Assembly: GCA_020161535.1 (NCBI GenBank)
Contig: JAIUNW010000004.1
Coordinates: 62,001-126,000 of the forward strand
Direction: 5' to 3'
From: Bacteroidota bacterium
GTDB lineage: Bacteria; Bacteroidota; Bacteroidia; Chitinophagales; Chitinophagaceae
Length of the DNA: 64,000 bases
Position 1 is the first letter of the stretch; each line of letters starts with the position of its first letter. The translations under genes were made by a program, and so were the position numbers. Below are positions 42,070 through 51,491 of this stretch, in pieces. The notes beneath the pieces are model-generated. The model saw nothing but the letters and a program-made list of their open reading frames with translations. It was not told where the DNA came from and made no database searches.

Positions 42070-43880
42070 AGTTTGCTGATCTTGTAAATCAGGGCTTCGG
42101 CGCGCGGCAACAGTTCGGGTTGTAACTGGTGACTGGCGGCCGGCAGGTAGAGAATCCAATCACAGGTTTGCCATATTTCTTTTAGGTCGCGCAGGGCATC
42201 ATCGTCCAAACCGCGGGCGGCCAGCTCCAGCAATACCTGAGGCTGTTGCTGGGCCGAACCCGGCAGTGCCAGAACGGTTGTTATTTCGCTCCATAGGCCC
42301 ATTTGAATGCCATGGAAATAAGCCGTGGCATCGTTGTTTTGCAAGGCTGTTTTAGCCGCTGCTAATGGATCGGGTTTTAGCATCGGTTCTTCAACAGGAT
42401 TTTCAACAATTGGTGCCGGCACTTTTTTTGCCGATCGTTTTTTGACCAGCAGCAAGAGCAGACCCAGTGCGATTGGTATGCAAGCCACCAGGCTGATCAA
42501 CCAGGTTTTATGGTTGCGGGGCTCGATGCTGCTAATTCTGGGGATGTTTTTCGGCCGGATATTGGCTTCCACCAGCAAGGGAATGCTGTCGGTATGCAGG
42601 GTTTTATAGTTCGCCGTGCTGGGGTCAAAATAACTGAATTCGATGGCTGGCAACAGTATCCTGCCGGCCACGTCGGGAATAATTGAATAGTGAAATGTTT
42701 TTCTGCCTGTCATCGGCGCCACCGATTTATCGATGGTATCAGTTACGTTGGGATCCATCATATGCACACCCGCGGGCAGTTGCCATTCGGGTGCGGTTAC
42801 CAAGGGCAGGTTACCGGCACCATCTACCTGCAAATCGTATAACACCGGCTCGCCGGCCTTGGTGCTGCTGTCGAGCAACCTGGCACTGATGGTAAACTTA
42901 CCAACGGCCCCATTAAAACTTTCGGGTGCGCCTTCGGGCAGCGGTTTGATATGCACTGTTTGCGGTTCACTGCCCACACTTACCTGGTGCTCTTCTGGCA
43001 CACCGCTGGGCCGGTCGAAGAAACCTTCAAACATTCTTTCGAATGCAGATTGATCGCTGCGGTTCTTACCAGCATCATCACTGCGCAAGAAATGAATCTT
43101 GTTATCGAGCACGGTCGGCTCCAGCACAAAATCACCTTCCTGCAAAGGAATAAGCTGTGTTTTGCGGATGATATGCGACATGAATTTGTTGCCGTCGATG
43201 GTTTCTACCTGCGGCGACAATCGATCGGGCTCTACCATATCATATACACTGAATCCATTCAGCGAGGGTCGTTGAGTAACGCGCGATTCTGATCGCAGCC
43301 GGGTGTAAAGTTTGTAGGTAGAAACAATCGGCTCGCCCACATAGGCCGTTTTCTTGTCGAGCTCCAACACCACTTTCAGGTTATTTTTGATTTTATCGGC
43401 CGCATTCTCCGCTGGCTTCAGTACATATTCCTCTTCGGGGGTATCCCGATACATACCGGCTCCGGGGTTGCGCGGATAGGGGTTGGGTGTTTTGGCCACT
43501 TTATCGCCCACTTCAATCACTACTTTGTTCGACTGCATCTTCTGGCCGTTGATGGTCGCCACTGCACCAGCTAAAACCAGGTTTCCTTTTTTTAGCGGTT
43601 GTAATACATAGGTGATGCCCGAATACTGGCTGTATTCACCATTGGAGATGGTGGTGCCTTCCGACTGAATCGGTCCCTGCAATATTTTAAAATCGCGGAA
43701 AGCCGGCGGCTTGAATTGTTCGATCGATTTTGCATTTTCAATCACATAGGTCACCTGTAACACCTCGTTCTGGTGAAGTTGCAGGCTGCCGGGCACGGTG
43801 CTGAATTTTACCTGGGCAAACAGCACGGCGGGTAACCATAGCAACAATAAAAACAGGTATCGACGTAAAATTGATAACAT
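42066..43880 (-). CDS. BatD-like protein
   Basis: 604 residues from the ATG at 43880; the longer frame overlaps the upstream SDR stop. Signal peptide (1-23, ending LFAQ), then several Ig-like beta domains (QVKFSTVPGSLQLHQNEVLQVTYVIEN, GKFTISARLLDSSTKAGEPVLYDLQVDGAGNLPLV), one membrane helix (about 470-492) and a cytosolic helical tail. BatD belongs to the Bat (Bacteroides aerotolerance) set, yet batA, batB, batC and batE are not nearby. Confidence 0.82.
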   Translation of the reverse strand: MLSILRRYLFLLLLWLPAVLFAQVKFSTVPGSLQLHQNEVLQVTYVIENAKSIEQFKPPAFRDFKILQGPIQSEGTTISNGEYSQYSGITYVLQPLKKGNLVLAGAVATINGQKMQSNKVVIEVGDKVAKTPNPYPRNPGAGMYRDTPEEEYVLKPAENAADKIKNNLKVVLELDKKTAYVGEPIVSTYKLYTRLRSESRVTQRPSLNGFSVYDMVEPDRLSPQVETIDGNKFMSHIIRKTQLIPLQEGDFVLEPTVLDNKIHFLRSDDAGKNRSDQSAFERMFEGFFDRPSGVPEEHQVSVGSEPQTVHIKPLPEGAPESFNGAVGKFTISARLLDSSTKAGEPVLYDLQVDGAGNLPLVTAPEWQLPAGVHMMDPNVTDTIDKSVAPMTGRKTFHYSIIPDVAGRILLPAIEFSYFDPSTANYKTLHTDSIPLLVEANIRPKNIPRISSIEPRNHKTWLISLVACIPIALGLLLLLVKKRSAKKVPAPIVENPVEEPMLKPDPLAAAKTALQNNDATAYFHGIQMGLWSEITTVLALPGSAQQQPQVLLELAARGLDDDALRDLKEIWQTCDWILYLPAASHQLQPELLPRAEALIYKISKL

Positions 43881-43885
43881 AACAA

Positions 43886-44584
43886 TTAAAGATCGCCTAA
43901 CTGCGGGCGTAAAACGATGTCTTCTACACAAGCGCTGTTACTCAGCGTAGCTGCGGCAAAAACCATACGCGCAATATCGTCGGCTTCCATGATGCGCTGC
44001 GGGTCAACGCCCGAGCCGGACCAGGAATCGGTATAAGCAGCACCCGGCATCACCGCCGTCACTTTGATATTATATGGTTTCATTTCTTCGCGCAGGTTGC
44101 GGCTGAAACCCAGCAGCGCGTGTTTGCTGATGCTATAGGCCCCGCCGTTGGGATAGGCCTGTAAAGAAGCGATGGAACAGATCGTAAAAATATGTCCGCT
44201 TTTGCACGCCATCATCGCCGGTAATAATTGCCGGGTAACATAATAGGCGCTGAACAGGTTCTGTTGCAGCATGGTTTCCAGCGCATCTGCCGGCTCGTCG
44301 TGAATTGAGCCGGGTATAAATCGACCGGCATTGTTGATGAGTATATCAGGGGTTCCCTGCTTCAGCACCCATTCACACCAGTTGTCTACATCGCTTTTTA
44401 ACGAAAAATCCGCAGGCATCGCCTTAACGGTTGCCTGCGGATAAGCTGTTTGCATTTCCTGCAAAGTATTGTAGAGAGCCGTTTCACCACGACTGCCGAG
44501 TAATACGGTCGCATTGTCGGCAGCGAAAATTCGGGCGATGGATTTACCAATTCCTTTACTGGCGCCTGTAACAACAATCATCAT
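43886..44584 (-). CDS. Short-chain dehydrogenase/reductase
   Basis: 232 residues. Nucleotide motif TGASKGIGKSIA, NNAG motif ILINNAGRF, catalytic Ser in ICSIASLQ and Tyr/Lys in YSISKHALLG. Resembles 3-ketoacyl-ACP-reductase-like and sepiapterin-reductase-like enzymes; substrate not evident. It precedes BatD by 5 bp, so they are probably co-transcribed. Confidence 0.9.
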   Translation of the reverse strand: MMIVVTGASKGIGKSIARIFAADNATVLLGSRGETALYNTLQEMQTAYPQATVKAMPADFSLKSDVDNWCEWVLKQGTPDILINNAGRFIPGSIHDEPADALETMLQQNLFSAYYVTRQLLPAMMACKSGHIFTICSIASLQAYPNGGAYSISKHALLGFSRNLREEMKPYNIKVTAVMPGAAYTDSWSGSGVDPQRIMEADDIARMVFAAATLSNSACVEDIVLRPQLGDL

Positions 44585-44604
44585 GCGTGTAAAGGTACTG
44601 TATC

Positions 44605-45510
44605 TCAGGCCACCGCCTTCTCCAATTTCCTTTTAGAATACTTAAAATAAGCGGTGCTCATCGCGCCAGCCAGCAGAAATATACCGGCCCATTTAAAAGT
44701 AGCTACCAAAATATTCGGCTTTTTTTCGCCGGCAACCATATCGGTCAGCAGCCAATCGCTTTTAGCATGTGTGCCTTCCCGGTAATCGGCATAGGTATCG
44801 CCTTTGGCAAATTTGGTTTGCGCAATGATGGCCGGTAATGCATTTTTTATCGCCGACAATTGGTCCATCGTCGCTACCGCGTTGATCTTGATGACGCCGG
44901 TATTGCCCAGCAGGCGAAGATTGTAGTTCAGGATTTCCTCATCGCTGCCATTTACTTTGACGCGGCTGGCCCAGTACAATGCTTTTTTAAAATTGTCATA
45001 GTAGGGCACCATTACCCAGCCGGTTACCTGCAGGGTATTATAGCCGGCTTCAATGCGCATCTCATTGCTTCTTTCCATATTGTGTTGCAATACAGAAAGC
45101 AGGGCATCGTGATCGAGTTCGGTATTTTTGTTGTCATCAACATGGCCGAAGGCGCCATAGCTAATCACAAAACTATGGTCGTTCTCGAGGTTGGTAGCGC
45201 GGAAGCCTTTGCGCACCAGCATGCCGGCAACATCCATATCAGGCATATTGCCCCAGCCTTCTTCCAGGATAAAACGAGCCTGCTCGGCATCAATAAAAAG
45301 AAATCCTTCGGGAACCGTTAATTCAATGTGCCCATTGGCCAATGAAACATGGCCTTTTTTGAAAATGAGCTTTTTGTCGATCGAGTCGAGCTGTTTGTTC
45401 AGGGAAGCAATGAGGCTGTTTTCTTCTTCCGTAGGTGAACTGTGTTCGGGGTTGGCGGCTGCGCTATACATACAGAGCACAGCAAGGCCGGTAATGAGTA
45501 GGGTTCGCAT
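44605..45510 (-). CDS. DUF2167 membrane-anchored protein
   Basis: 301 residues from the ATG at 45510. Signal peptide (1-19, ending SAAA), then a large domain with the family's GHIELTVPEGFLFIDAEQARFILEEGWGN, and LVRKGFRATNLENDHSFVISYGAFGHVDD and GWVMVPYYDNFKKALYWASRV. A C-terminal membrane helix (about 270-287) is followed by a basic tail. DUF2167 function is unknown. First gene of a likely DUF2167-SDR-BatD run on the minus strand. Confidence 0.85.
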   Translation of the reverse strand: MRTLLITGLAVLCMYSAAANPEHSSPTEEENSLIASLNKQLDSIDKKLIFKKGHVSLANGHIELTVPEGFLFIDAEQARFILEEGWGNMPDMDVAGMLVRKGFRATNLENDHSFVISYGAFGHVDDNKNTELDHDALLSVLQHNMERSNEMRIEAGYNTLQVTGWVMVPYYDNFKKALYWASRVKVNGSDEEILNYNLRLLGNTGVIKINAVATMDQLSAIKNALPAIIAQTKFAKGDTYADYREGTHAKSDWLLTDMVAGEKKPNILVATFKWAGIFLLAGAMSTAYFKYSKRKLEKAVA

Positions 45511-45573
45511 GGGTTTTCGGTTTAGGGTATTGCGATCTGGGGTCAAGATAGAAATTCATGTTGGACCGTGCAA

Positions 45574-45581
45574 TATCTTTG
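45574..45581 (+). promoter_or_regulatory. -7 element TATCTTTG of the HAD gene
   Basis: Exact TAnnTTTG match 8 nt before the ATG at 45590. Confidence 0.5.
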
Positions 45582-45589
45582 CCCTGATT

Positions 45590-46288
45590 ATGAAGGCATA
45601 TCGCTATCTTTTTTTTGATCTGGATCATACTTTGTGGGATTTTGACAGTAATGCGAAGCAAACGCTGGAAGAACTACATCGTAATCTTTCGCTTTATGAC
45701 CGTGGAATTACAGACTTCGACCGCTTTTATAGAACATACCTTTTGCACAACGAGAAGCTGTGGGACCGGTATCGGAAGGGTTTTATCAAAGTCGACGAGC
45801 TTCGTTGGAAACGGATGTGGCATACCCTGCTCGATTTCAAGATTGGCGATGATAAACTGGCGCGTAATATGGCGGATGAGTTTCTGCGGATGTTGCCCTC
45901 GCGCCGGTTGGTATTTCCGCACACGATGGAATTGTTGAATTACCTGCGTAACAAAGGTTATGAAATGCACCTCATCACCAATGGGTTTGAAAAAACGCAG
46001 CACGAGAAAATAAAAAATGCTGGCTTGTCGGATTATTTCGGCCAGGTCATCACGTCAGAAGGCAGCAATAGCCTCAAACCGCACAAAGAAATCTTTGACT
46101 ACGCGTTTAAACTAACCGGTGCCAATGCCGCCAATAGTGTGATGATTGGCGACAGTATTGAGGCCGATATCATCGGCGCCGCCAATGCAGGCATGGACCA
46201 GATATTTGTAAATCACACCAATGCCATCACCGATTTTAAACCCACTTATACGGTGTATTCGCTGAAAGAACTGGAAACGATTTTCTGA
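45590..46288 (+). CDS. YjjG-like HAD pyrimidine nucleotidase
   Basis: 232 residues from the ATG at 45590. HAD motif I FFDLDHTLWDFD, motif II LITNGFEKTQ, motif III region SLKPHKEIFDYA, motif IV MIGDSIEADIIGAANAGM. The DHTLWDF start and length match the YjjG noncanonical pyrimidine nucleotidase group, which cleans oxidised or halogenated nucleotides. Its stop is 4 bp from the convergent psd stop. Confidence 0.87.
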   Translation: MKAYRYLFFDLDHTLWDFDSNAKQTLEELHRNLSLYDRGITDFDRFYRTYLLHNEKLWDRYRKGFIKVDELRWKRMWHTLLDFKIGDDKLARNMADEFLRMLPSRRLVFPHTMELLNYLRNKGYEMHLITNGFEKTQHEKIKNAGLSDYFGQVITSEGSNSLKPHKEIFDYAFKLTGANAANSVMIGDSIEADIIGAANAGMDQIFVNHTNAITDFKPTYTVYSLKELETIF

Positions 46289-46292
46289 ATGA

Positions 46293-46949
46293 TTAGAGCG
46301 TTGCCAACACCGTAACACCGCCTTTCACGTGTTCGTTCAGCGTCACATTGATGTGCGTGCCAACCGGTAAGAGTACGTCTACCCGGCTACCGAATTTGAT
46401 AAAACCAAGTTCTTCGTTCTGGGTCACTTTCATGCCGGGACGCAGGTAATTGACAATGCGTTTGGCCAGGGCGCCGGCGATTTGTTTCACCAGGATTTCT
46501 GTATTGCCTTTTTTGATCACCACGCTGTAGCGTTCATTTTCGGTCGATGATTTGGGATCCCAGGCAACCAGGTACTTGCCTTTGTGGTATTGGCTGTAAA
46601 TCACTTCGCCCGACATTGGATTGCGGTTTACATGCACATTGGCGGGACTCATAAAAATGCTCACCTGCAGCCGGCGGTCTTTGAAATATTCTACATCGGT
46701 GATTTCTTCAATAACCACCACTTTGCCATCGGCCGGGCAAATCACCTGCTTGTCGGAAACCGTCATTACCCGATTGGGAATGCGAAAGAAAGAGATGATG
46801 AAAAGCAACAGACCAAAAAGCGCTATCAGCAGCAGCCAACTCAGCCAGGGCGCAGCGGCGCTGATGAAGAAAAACGAGAGCAGGTTGAGAACGGTAAAAA
46901 CAAGGGTCGCAATGGCAATCGTTTTATAGCCCTCTTTGTGAATGGTCAT
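46293..46949 (-). CDS. psd: Phosphatidylserine decarboxylase
   Basis: 218 residues, the short Bacteroidota/archaetidylserine-type form. Membrane segments occupy about 10-50. The self-cleavage site that yields the pyruvoyl cofactor is the Gly-Ser of IKFGSRVDVLLP, near residue 188. VSIFMSPANVHVNRNP is a second signature. It makes phosphatidylethanolamine. The promoter (46967-46974) lies in the 49-bp gap to the divergent arginase-fold gene. Confidence 0.92.
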   Translation of the reverse strand: MTIHKEGYKTIAIATLVFTVLNLLSFFFISAAAPWLSWLLLIALFGLLLFIISFFRIPNRVMTVSDKQVICPADGKVVVIEEITDVEYFKDRRLQVSIFMSPANVHVNRNPMSGEVIYSQYHKGKYLVAWDPKSSTENERYSVVIKKGNTEILVKQIAGALAKRIVNYLRPGMKVTQNEELGFIKFGSRVDVLLPVGTHINVTLNEHVKGGVTVLATL

Positions 46950-46966
46950 GTTCTTTTATTGAACTG

Positions 46967-46974
46967 CAAAAGTA
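46967..46974 (-). promoter_or_regulatory. -7 element TACTTTTG of psd
   Basis: Exact TAnnTTTG match 17 nt before the ATG at 46949. Confidence 0.5.
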
Positions 46975-46998
46975 AGGGCCAATCAGTATATTGCGGTC

Positions 46999-48141
46999 AT
47001 GAGTGATTGGCAGCACCTGACCGATTTTTTATCGCCTGTTCCTATGGCGGCGATTAGTGGCGACGAAGCCTACCGCCCCGGGCAAATGGCCCGCCACCTG
47101 GCTATCCATACCGAGGATGAATTTCCTGCACTGAACGATGTACAACTGGTCATCATTGGCTGTGGTGAAGAAAGGGGCCTGGGCATGGGCAGACCCGTGA
47201 GTGTGGCGCCCGATGCCATTCGGGCGGAGTTCTACAAAACATATTATTGGCATGCAGATATGCAGATAGCCGATCTGGGCAATGTAAAAACCGGATCGTC
47301 GCTCAGTGATACTTATGCAGCGTTGAAACTGCTGATCAAAGAACTCACCGATGCAGGAAAAACCGTGGTTATTTTTGGTGGCGCGCATGACCTCACGCTG
47401 CCGCAATACCATGCCTATGCCGATCGGCGACAGATCATCGAAGCAGCCTGCATTGATGCCAAAATTGACCTGGATATGGAAGCCTTGTCGCAGGCCGATC
47501 ATTTTCTGATGGAGATGCTCACCAGCGAACCCAATTTCATCAGGCACTACAGTCATATTGCTTTCCAGAGTTATTATGTGCATCCCTATATGTTGGAGAA
47601 TATGGACAAATTGCGCTTCGATTGTATTCGGGTGGGGCAGGTGAAAAGCCATATTGATGAAATGGAACCGGTGATCCGCAATTGTAAGATGGTGAGCTTC
47701 GATTTGTCGGCCCTGGCACATGCATTTGCACCGGGATCTGCTATTTCGCCCAACGGACTAAATGGCGAAGAAGCGTGTACACTTGCCCGTTATGCCGGCA
47801 TGAGTGCAACCGTCAACAGCTTTGGCATTTACGGGTACCAACCGGCCAAAGACAATGATGGGTTAACCGCAAAACAAGTGGCACAAATGACCTGGTATTT
47901 TATCGATGGCCGCCAGCGGGGCCGGCGTGAAGCGAATTTCAGCGACCGCAATGCATTTTACGAATACAATATTGCGTTTGCTGAACTGGAAACTGTTTTT
48001 CTGCAGAGTAAAAAAACGGATCGCTGGTGGATGCAATTGCCAAACGAGCAGTTTATTCCCTGCTCATATAAAGATTATATCCAGGCTACCAATAACGATC
48101 TGCCCGAAAGATGGTTACGCGCCATGGAAAGAAATGCCTGA
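46999..48141 (+). CDS. Arginase/formimidoylglutamase-fold protein lacking metal ligands
   Basis: 380 residues. Overall pattern follows the ureohydrolase fold: GCGEERGLG, VVIFGGAHDLTLPQY, then ACIDAKIDLDM and VSFDLSALAHAFAP. In active enzymes the second and third metal motifs read DAHxD and SxDxDxxDP; here the His is Lys155, and the third motif keeps Asp235 but has Ser237 and Ala240 for the two later Asp. GGAHD (His130, Asp131) remains. Loss of a binuclear manganese site makes hydrolase activity doubtful; a binding or scaffolding role is inferred. The dacB ATG follows 3 bp after its stop codon. Confidence 0.8.
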   Translation: MSDWQHLTDFLSPVPMAAISGDEAYRPGQMARHLAIHTEDEFPALNDVQLVIIGCGEERGLGMGRPVSVAPDAIRAEFYKTYYWHADMQIADLGNVKTGSSLSDTYAALKLLIKELTDAGKTVVIFGGAHDLTLPQYHAYADRRQIIEAACIDAKIDLDMEALSQADHFLMEMLTSEPNFIRHYSHIAFQSYYVHPYMLENMDKLRFDCIRVGQVKSHIDEMEPVIRNCKMVSFDLSALAHAFAPGSAISPNGLNGEEACTLARYAGMSATVNSFGIYGYQPAKDNDGLTAKQVAQMTWYFIDGRQRGRREANFSDRNAFYEYNIAFAELETVFLQSKKTDRWWMQLPNEQFIPCSYKDYIQATNNDLPERWLRAMERNA

Positions 48142-48143
48142 TT

Positions 48144-49472
48144 ATGCCATTAACTAAATTGCTCCATTGTTTTCTCGTGGCCGGCTTCGGTCTACTGGCA
48201 TCCTGTTCTCCCTGGGCCCGGCTGGCCAAAAACAACCTCGCGGGAAAAGACGGACTGCAAACCGCCCACCTGGGTGTGCTGGTGGTGGATGCCGATAAGA
48301 ACAAAACCATTTGCGATTACCAGTCGGAAAAATTATTCATTCCCGCCAGCAATACCAAGCTGCTCAGTCTTTACGCCGGTTTGAAACTCTTGGGCGATTC
48401 TTTGCCGGGCATCGCTTATACAGAAACCAACGATAGTATTTACCTGCAACCAACAGGCGATCCAACATTACTACACCCAAAATTCAGGCACCAACCGGTG
48501 ATTGATTTTTTGCGCAACAGCAACAAAGATATGGTGATCAGCGATGAGAATTGGGGTGGGAAAATATATGGCAGTGGCTGGCCCTGGGATGATTTTACTG
48601 CTGATTATGCGCCTGAAAAAAGTGCCTTGCCCGTGTATGGCAACCTGGTTAAATGGACCCAGGTGATTGAAAAAACCGACGATGATTCGGCACAAACGGA
48701 GGCCTTCGTGTATTCAGAACCTGAGATTTCGTGGAAAGTAAAATTTACGCCTGCCAACAACGGCCGTTTTTCGGTTAGCCGCGACCGTAATGAAAATATT
48801 TTCTATGTCAGTGAGGGCAAAGAAATCCTGAAATCAGTTGAAGTTCCTTTTGTTACCAATGGCATTTTATCAGCGCTCGATTTATTACGCGAAAGTATCG
48901 GGAAGGCGCCCTTGTATGTGCCGGCAGCATCGGTACGAAAAGCCGATCACCTGGTCCGTTCGCAACCCGCTGATTCCATGTTCGCGATCATGATGCACGA
49001 GAGCGATAATTTTTTTGCCGAACAAACCATATTGATGATCGGCAACCAGTTGTTGGGTGCAATGGACACAGAAAAAACCATTGATACGCTGGCGAAAATG
49101 TTCTTTACCGGCATGCCGCAGAAGCTGCGCTGGGCCGATGGCAGTGGATTGAGCAGGTATAACCTGGTGAGTCCGCAGGACCTGGTATGGTTGCTGCAAA
49201 AAATGAAAGCCGAGTTCCCGGAACAACGCTTGTACAATATTCTGCCGGCGGGCAATGAAGGCACTTTAGCAGGGCTCTACAAAGAAGCGGGGGCCAATCT
49301 CCATGCCAAAACCGGCACACTCAATGGGCAATTGGCACTCAGCGGGTATTTGACAACCCAAAAAGGCCATCACCTGCTGTTTTCAGTGATGGTCAATAAC
49401 CACAGCGGCCCCGCTTCGGCTGTTCGTCGACAGTTGGAAAAATTTCTGTTGAAATTCTACCGGGAATATTAG
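48144..49472 (+). CDS. dacB: D-alanyl-D-alanine carboxypeptidase/endopeptidase (PBP4 class, lipoprotein)
   Basis: 442 residues from the ATG at 48144. Lipobox LLASC (Cys21). Serine penicillin-binding motifs: SNTK (Ser69, Lys72), SDN in MHESDNFFAE, and KTG in HAKTGTLNG. The family trims or cleaves peptidoglycan peptides in the periplasm. It is 2 bp after the arginase-fold gene, so the two are likely in one operon, and is followed by mutL with its own -7 element. Confidence 0.9.
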   Translation: MPLTKLLHCFLVAGFGLLASCSPWARLAKNNLAGKDGLQTAHLGVLVVDADKNKTICDYQSEKLFIPASNTKLLSLYAGLKLLGDSLPGIAYTETNDSIYLQPTGDPTLLHPKFRHQPVIDFLRNSNKDMVISDENWGGKIYGSGWPWDDFTADYAPEKSALPVYGNLVKWTQVIEKTDDDSAQTEAFVYSEPEISWKVKFTPANNGRFSVSRDRNENIFYVSEGKEILKSVEVPFVTNGILSALDLLRESIGKAPLYVPAASVRKADHLVRSQPADSMFAIMMHESDNFFAEQTILMIGNQLLGAMDTEKTIDTLAKMFFTGMPQKLRWADGSGLSRYNLVSPQDLVWLLQKMKAEFPEQRLYNILPAGNEGTLAGLYKEAGANLHAKTGTLNGQLALSGYLTTQKGHHLLFSVMVNNHSGPASAVRRQLEKFLLKFYREY

Positions 49473-49488
49473 TCTGGAAGCCGCTTCG

Positions 49489-49496
49489 TACTTTTG
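49489..49496 (+). promoter_or_regulatory. -7 element TACTTTTG of mutL
   Basis: Exact TAnnTTTG match 21 nt before the GTG start; a TTG start at 49494 would lie inside it. Confidence 0.5.
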
Positions 49497-49517
49497 TCGT
49501 TCAACCTTTTTGGAAGC

Positions 49518-51380
49518 GTGGGCGACAGCATACAATTATTACCCGATCATATAGCGAACCAGATTGCCGCCGGAGAAGTGATCCAGCGGCCCGCCAGTGC
49601 GGTGAAAGAACTGCTGGAAAATGCGGTCGATGCAGGTGCCACTGAGATCCGGTTGATTGTGGGCGAAGCGGGTAAATCGTTGATCCAGGTGGTCGACAAT
49701 GGCAAGGGGATGAGTGCGGCCGATGCAAGGTTGTGTTTTGAGCGACATGCTACTTCCAAGATCAGGGACATCAACGATCTTTTTCATATACATACCATGG
49801 GTTTTCGGGGCGAGGCCCTGGCCTCGGTGGCTGCGGTGAGCCAGGTAGAACTGAAAACCCGTCGCGCTGACGACGAAGTAGGCACTTATATTGAAGTAGA
49901 AAACAGCCAGGTAGTAAAGCAGGAGCCTTCGGCCTGGCAGTCGGGCACCAGCATTGCCATGAAGAACCTTTTCTTCAATGTGCCGGCGCGTCGAAATTTT
50001 TTGAAAAGCAATGCTGCTGAAATGCGGCATGTCATCGATGAATTTATGCGGGTGGCGATGGCGTTTCCGCAACTTTTTTTCTCGCTGGTACACAACGGCC
50101 AGGAACTGTTTCACCTGGAGCGGGGTTCACTGAAACAACGCATTGTGCAATTGCTCGGCAATCATTACAATGCGAAAATGGTTCCCGTGCAGGAGAAAAC
50201 CGATTACCTGAACATACAGGGTTTTATCGGCAAGCCTGAAACGGCGAAGAAGACGCGGGGCGACCAATATTTTTTTGTCAACAACCGGTTTATCAGAAGT
50301 GGTTATCTGCAGCATGCGGTGATGCAAGCATTCCGCGACCTGATTCCCGCCGATAGTTTTCCCTTGTTTGTGTTGTTCATCGACCTTGACCCTACACAGA
50401 TCGACGTGAATGTGCATCCCACTAAACAGGAGATCAAGTTTGAAGATGAAAAAATCGTGTATGCATTTGTGCAGGCCGCGGTGAAACATGCGCTGGCACA
50501 GTTCAGCATCATGCCCACCCTCGAGTTTGACCTCGATGCGGGCATCCAGCAACTGGATGCGGTGAGCAAGCCTTTTACCGAACAGCAACAAACGGCGGCG
50601 CGGCACTCGGGTCTGTACCAGGGCTTTACTGAAAAACACCAGGCCCATTTTATTCCGCGCGATAGCAATTCGGGCGCCGGTGCCGACAATGGTGCCGGCG
50701 GCGATAGCCAATTGAACACGGTAAACTGGCAGCAATGGGCCCTGCCAGAAGAAGATGTTTCCAAAGCGGTTTTTGAATGGGAGCAGCCGGCCAAAAAATG
50801 GAACCTATTATCGCCGGCGGTGTACCAGCAATATGAAGGCCGATATATTATTGCGCCATTGATCACCGGGTTCTTGCTCGTGCAACAACAATTGGCGCAT
50901 GAGCGCGTGTTGTACGAAAAATATGCGGCTGCTTTTTCTGGTCGACCAGTTGCTACGCAGCAAAGTCTTTTTCCGGTAACCATCAACCTGAGCCCGGCCG
51001 ATGCCGTGCTGCTGGAAGAAATTCGTCCTGATATGGTGCCACTGGGCTATGCCATCGAACCTTTCGGCAACAATAGTTTCGTGGTGCAGGGAACACCGGC
51101 CGACTTACTACAAGGCAATGAAAAAGCGACGATTGAACAATTGCTCGACCAGGTAAAACATTTCAGCAGCGATATTAAATTTTCCCGACGAGAGAAATTA
51201 TTGCGTACGCTATCACAGCAACATGCCATTAAAGCCGGCACCTCACTTACACAAACGGAAATGCAACAACTCGTTGAAGATTTGCTGGCCTGCCAAACAC
51301 CAAACTTAACCGTAACGGGCAAACCCACCTTTATTGAGTTCACACAAGATTATTTGAGTCGGTTGTTTGAGGGGCGGTAG
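49518..51380 (+). CDS. mutL: DNA mismatch repair protein MutL with degenerate endonuclease motif
   Basis: 620 residues from a GTG at 49518 (GDSIQLLPDHIANQIAAGEV), preferred because the alternative TTG lies in the promoter. GHKL ATPase motifs: ELLENAVDAGA, VDNGKGM, ATSKI, GFRGEALASV. C-terminal dimerisation domain from about 430. The endonuclease motif DQHAxxE reads QQQLAHE (about 455-461), losing Asp and His, and CPHGRP-like sequence reads TVTGKP. A nick-making MutL is therefore doubtful, and strand discrimination must come from elsewhere. Confidence 0.95.
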   Translation: MGDSIQLLPDHIANQIAAGEVIQRPASAVKELLENAVDAGATEIRLIVGEAGKSLIQVVDNGKGMSAADARLCFERHATSKIRDINDLFHIHTMGFRGEALASVAAVSQVELKTRRADDEVGTYIEVENSQVVKQEPSAWQSGTSIAMKNLFFNVPARRNFLKSNAAEMRHVIDEFMRVAMAFPQLFFSLVHNGQELFHLERGSLKQRIVQLLGNHYNAKMVPVQEKTDYLNIQGFIGKPETAKKTRGDQYFFVNNRFIRSGYLQHAVMQAFRDLIPADSFPLFVLFIDLDPTQIDVNVHPTKQEIKFEDEKIVYAFVQAAVKHALAQFSIMPTLEFDLDAGIQQLDAVSKPFTEQQQTAARHSGLYQGFTEKHQAHFIPRDSNSGAGADNGAGGDSQLNTVNWQQWALPEEDVSKAVFEWEQPAKKWNLLSPAVYQQYEGRYIIAPLITGFLLVQQQLAHERVLYEKYAAAFSGRPVATQQSLFPVTINLSPADAVLLEEIRPDMVPLGYAIEPFGNNSFVVQGTPADLLQGNEKATIEQLLDQVKHFSSDIKFSRREKLLRTLSQQHAIKAGTSLTQTEMQQLVEDLLACQTPNLTVTGKPTFIEFTQDYLSRLFEGR

Positions 51381-51491
51381 TTCAATTTTTTGCCAGTTTT
51401 TCTCTCAATATTTTTCTTTTCTGTAGTCAAAAAGAAAGAACTGGGCATTCGTTGCGCCGAAGATTTTATCTTCAACCAATAATTCGGTAGC

